Shown piece after piece: positions 14,291-16,501 of a stretch of DNA of 16,501 bases. The notes beneath the pieces were generated by a model. It ran no database searches and had not been told where the DNA came from. It saw only the letters and a list, made by a program, of their open reading frames with translations. Origin of the DNA: a candidate division WWE3 bacterium RIFCSPLOWO2_01_FULL_39_13 (GTDB lineage: Bacteria > Patescibacteriota > WWE3 > 2-01-FULL-39-13); NCBI GenBank assembly GCA_001772665.1, contig MEVH01000001.1, forward strand, positions 15,198 to 31,698. Direction: 5' to 3'. Position 1 is the stretch's first letter, and every line of letters begins with the position of its first letter. The position numbers and the translations under genes are program-made.

Positions 14291-15058
14291 TTATTTCTCC
14301 TGATCTAAAGTTATTGTTAATTTAGTCTCAAAGTCGACCGGGTCATTGGAATGGACAGACACCTCGCGGGTCGCTGGTCCGGTTAAGTCGGGGTGTACTG
14401 TCGGGTCGTAATAAACTTTCACTTTCGCCTCATCTCCGGGGGCAATCGCTATCTTCCAGTTTGGATCGGGTGCTTTTTGTCCATGGCCGGCCATATAGAA
14501 TTGTGGGCCCTCTGTACCCTGATATACCAGGCTGGCTGATGTACAGCCGCACGATGAAGAGAGTTTGTCGATCACCAAGTCAGATTTTCCTTCATTTTTA
14601 ATCACAAACTCCGTAGTTACCACACCTTTACTTAGCCTGACCGTACCCAAGTCTTTTTTAGTTTCTGAAGTCGTGATTTTGGGTGCATCTTTGGGAGCAT
14701 TGGCTAAAAGTTTCTCCCGCAGTTGAGTGCGCTCTGACTCGTCGGCCAGTCGGTCCAACCCAAATTCCTGAGCTGTAGCCAGGATCACCGCATCTTTATT
14801 GGCTCCGGTACTTATCTTCTGATCAATAAAATCGATCATCTGAGCAGCTGATCCGCAGCAGGGCTTTTCTTTGTTTAGGAGCTGACCGCAGCAGGGACAG
14901 GTAAACATGGAGTAGATTTCTTTTGCCTCAACTGTAGCCACAGTGCTTGGCAACGCCACTGCGTGTTTTATGCCGAGCCCTTGCAATGCTGCACTTAATG
15001 GGCTGGCAAAGAGAATGATGATTCCAAGTACTGTCGCCAATTGCCAGAAAAGTTTCAT
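14291..15058 (-). CDS. Exported CcmH-like Cys-rich domain fused to DUF1573
   Basis: 255 residues: a signal or anchor helix (6-28), a CcmH-like helical domain (about 46-115) with FTCPCCGQ (C54, C56, C57) and PCCGSAAQ (C67, C68), then a pattern DxIDQKISTG...DAV...EFGLDRL, similar to the helical bundle of CcmH proteins. The DUF1573 domain (about 130-252) has SSCGCTSA (C170, C172) and YDPTVH (H222). CcmH reduces apocytochrome c thiols in other bacteria; no cytochrome c genes are seen here, so a different client is likely (inference). Second gene of unit 5, 5 nt after the first. Confidence 0.9.
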   Translation of the reverse strand: MKLFWQLATVLGIIILFASPLSAALQGLGIKHAVALPSTVATVEAKEIYSMFTCPCCGQLLNKEKPCCGSAAQMIDFIDQKISTGANKDAVILATAQEFGLDRLADESERTQLREKLLANAPKDAPKITTSETKKDLGTVRLSKGVVTTEFVIKNEGKSDLVIDKLSSSCGCTSASLVYQGTEGPQFYMAGHGQKAPDPNWKIAIAPGDEAKVKVYYDPTVHPDLTGPATREVSVHSNDPVDFETKLTITLDQEK

Positions 15059-15063
15059 ACTAT

Positions 15064-16065
15064 TTATGCTCCGCAGCCACCACCGCCTTGTTGAGGCTTA
15101 GGCAGACTTTGAATCTTTTGACGGGTTTGTTGATAGCCTTGGGCGCTGGAATATTCTGCTCCGAGAACTGTTTTTGCATCCATCTGGTTCCAATCCTTGC
15201 CCTGTTCCTTAAAGTAAGTTGCCAAATCAATGTATGTTTGCGGGAACCAGAAGGAGCTAACTTTCAGAGCTACATCATATATTTGTTGTTCGCTAGCTTC
15301 ATTTTTGGCCATAAGTTCCAGCAGTCCCAGCATAGCCATTCCGTGGTTACAGTCTGGAAAGTGAGTAGAGTTACCGCAGCAGGGGCGGTAAATACCTCGT
15401 GATACCTTGTCAACCACAGCCTGCTGTTCTGGCGTTAACACCACGTATGCATGTTTACTATAATGATCCATCGCCACACCGCGAGCCAGTGACCAACCGC
15501 CGGTTGAGGCAAAGTTGCCCGCTCCGCCATATTGTTTATCAGTCATCTCGCCGTTTTCCAAAATATCGTTTTTATTAGCCAGTCCAAATGCCCAGAGAAG
15601 ATCCAGTAAATAACGGCTGTTCTGCTGATTCATGACGATAGGCTGATCGCTGTTGCCTGATAACATTTGTTCCTCGGTATTGGTTAAACCGCCTTCAAAT
15701 AAAGCTCTGAACTTGGCCTCATCAATCACCCCGTCGGCTATCATTTGTTTACCGAAATCTCCCCAGGTAATTGGAAGTGCCACACCCTCATCTGGCAACA
15801 CCGCTTTAGCCAAAGTCGCAGTATCAATACTGCCTGGCTCAATTGGCGCTTGAGCAGTTGTGGCTTGCTGTTTGTTTAATAGTGAGTTTCGCAAAAATGA
15901 AAGTTTGGGGTTAATTGAAATTTCAAAGACTTGTGTTAGAAGAATAATGGCAAAGAGTAAGAGCGCCGCTCCTTTCCAAAAACCGGCTTTCTCACTCAGT
16001 TGCGAAAGGTTACTCAAAATATTTCTTTTCTTTTTACTTATGGTTAGCTCTGTTTTGTCTATCAT
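15064..16065 (-). CDS. Membrane-anchored CCG-domain protein with GGGGC tail
   Basis: 333 residues: a basic cytoplasmic start, a membrane helix (about 30-50), a long helical extracytoplasmic region, a Cys/His cluster IYRPCCGNSTHFPDCNHG (C229, C230, H235, C239, H241), a helix, then SSFWFPQTY (271-279), and a Gly-rich end QQGGGGCGA (C331). The Cys-rich loop and WFP end match the layout of the 230-residue CCG protein in unit 4. First gene of unit 5. Its ATG is 7 nt after the promoter E -10 box and lacks a Shine-Dalgarno, so the mRNA may be leaderless. No named family recognised; a metal or thiol carrier role is inferred. Confidence 0.85.
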   Translation of the reverse strand: MIDKTELTISKKKRNILSNLSQLSEKAGFWKGAALLLFAIILLTQVFEISINPKLSFLRNSLLNKQQATTAQAPIEPGSIDTATLAKAVLPDEGVALPITWGDFGKQMIADGVIDEAKFRALFEGGLTNTEEQMLSGNSDQPIVMNQQNSRYLLDLLWAFGLANKNDILENGEMTDKQYGGAGNFASTGGWSLARGVAMDHYSKHAYVVLTPEQQAVVDKVSRGIYRPCCGNSTHFPDCNHGMAMLGLLELMAKNEASEQQIYDVALKVSSFWFPQTYIDLATYFKEQGKDWNQMDAKTVLGAEYSSAQGYQQTRQKIQSLPKPQQGGGGCGA

Positions 16066-16071
16066 GTATGA

Positions 16072-16105
16072 AGATTACCAACACCAACATGAAGCGAAGA
16101 TGAAA
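16072..16105 (-). promoter_or_regulatory. Regulon promoter E
   Basis: On the minus strand, TTCAT at 16104-16100 and 16093-16089, then 11 bp and TAATCT (16077-16072). It occupies the gap between the histidine kinase stop and the first gene of unit 5. Predicted start about 16065, at the ATG itself. Confidence 0.8.
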
Positions 16106-16109
16106 TTGC

Positions 16110-16501
16110 TTAGAAGAAGGTGATGGAAACTGTTGTGCCTTTATTTACAGACGAGGATATGGCAATTTTTCCACCCAAACCTTCAACTACAGCTTTGGCA
16201 ATGGCCAGTCCTAGACCCGAACCTTTACCTTGCGTATTAGTTCCTCTATAAAAGCGGGAGAAAATTTGAGGCAAGTCATCTTTAGAAATACCAATGCCGG
16301 TATCTTGTACATCGATTTTGATAAGGTGAAATTTCTTATTAAGACTAAGCTTAATTGATCCATGAGGCTGGTTGTAGGCAACCGCATTGTATACAATATT
16401 GCTTAAAGCTCTCTGCAGCAGTTGTTTGTCGGCTTTGATAGTTACATCCTTTTGAATATCTGCTGAAATAGTTAAATTCTTTTCTTCGCCCAACGTGTTC
16501 G
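16110..16501 (-). CDS. Sensor histidine kinase, C-terminal ATPase part (N-terminus off right edge)
   Basis: The frame is open to the right edge; 130 residues are visible. These include the N box NIVYNAVAYN, G1 DTGIGI, the F box IFSRFYRG, G2 GSGLGLAIAKAVV and the end GGKIAISSSVNKGTTVSITFF-like strand. This is the HATPase_c domain of a two-component kinase. Sensor domain, membrane helices and H box lie beyond the window, so the signal is unknown. It is encoded directly upstream of promoter E on the same strand. In OmpR/PhoB-type pairs the response regulator usually precedes the kinase, so it should lie just to the right. It is the best candidate sensor for the five-promoter regulon. TTG at 16493 is an internal codon, not the start. 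Confidence 0.95.
   Translation of the reverse strand, partial: NTLGEEKNLTISADIQKDVTIKADKQLLQRALSNIVYNAVAYNQPHGSIKLSLNKKFHLIKIDVQDTGIGISKDDLPQIFSRFYRGTNTQGKGSGLGLAIAKAVVEGLGGKIAISSSVNKGTTVSITFF

Noticed and set aside
14291..15058. Cytochrome c maturation operon because of the CcmH-like domain and CcdA-like genes
   Set aside because: No CcmC/CcmF/ResB-like gene or c-type cytochrome (CxxCH in a heme context) is visible; the shared metal-regulon promoter argues for another role.
15088..15402. 104-codon plus-strand frame inside the 15064-16065 gene
   Set aside because: It is antisense to a well-supported gene, begins in the Gly-rich tail region and shows no recognisable domain.
1..16501. CRISPR arrays, insertion sequences, transposases or integrases
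   Set aside because: No regularly spaced direct repeats of suitable length and no such proteins in any frame; the only repeated motif is the short promoter element.

Overview
The window looks like part of a low-to-moderate GC bacterial genome that uses the standard code (TGA ends several genes). The short, tightly packed genes, the many small membrane-anchored proteins and a T4SS-like membrane protein would fit an uncultured Candidate Phyla Radiation (Patescibacteria) lineage. That placement is an impression from gene style, not proven here.

Left part (1-3390), ordinary genome: a partial VirB6/TrbL-like membrane protein running off the left edge; tRNA-Leu(GAG) and tRNA-Val(TAC); a membrane-anchored cyclophilin-type peptidyl-prolyl isomerase; a convergent Fe/Mn superoxide dismutase with a palindrome over its promoter; tRNA-Gly(TCC); a tRNA-like remnant; and a small, probably truncated ORF.

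Right part (3390-16501), one regulon: five transcription units each begin with the same 34-bp promoter element. It has two TTCAT half-sites exactly 11 bp apart, then 11 bp, then a -10-like hexamer. This is the layout of PhoB/OmpR-type activator sites. Unit 1 is DUF302 - Met-rich SHOCT protein - CopB-type (CPH) P1B ATPase. Unit 2 is a DUF2933-like protein - ICMT-like methyltransferase. Unit 3 is a four-helix membrane protein with a CCAHH motif - a His-containing surface protein. Unit 4 is a small TM protein ending GGC - a triple thioredoxin-fold protein - a Cys-rich 'CCG' protein - CcdA-like - membrane-anchored thioredoxin. Unit 5 (minus strand) is a TM-CCG protein with a GGGGC tail - CcmH-like/DUF1573 - DUF1573 - rhodanese/DUF1573 - a second CcdA-like protein. 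Units 4 and 5 converge with no gap. A partial histidine kinase sits just upstream of unit 5, so its response regulator (beyond the right edge) is the obvious candidate to bind all five sites.

Inferred role: a two-component, probably copper/silver-responsive system. The ATPase exports metal, small Met/His/Cys proteins bind it at the envelope, and two CcdA-like electron conduits feed thioredoxin-fold, rhodanese and DUF1573 cysteine proteins outside the membrane. The Cys-rich relay (a CCG domain in three proteins, C-terminal cysteines, three DUF1573 proteins, three CxxC domains in one chain) is the part that seems least described.
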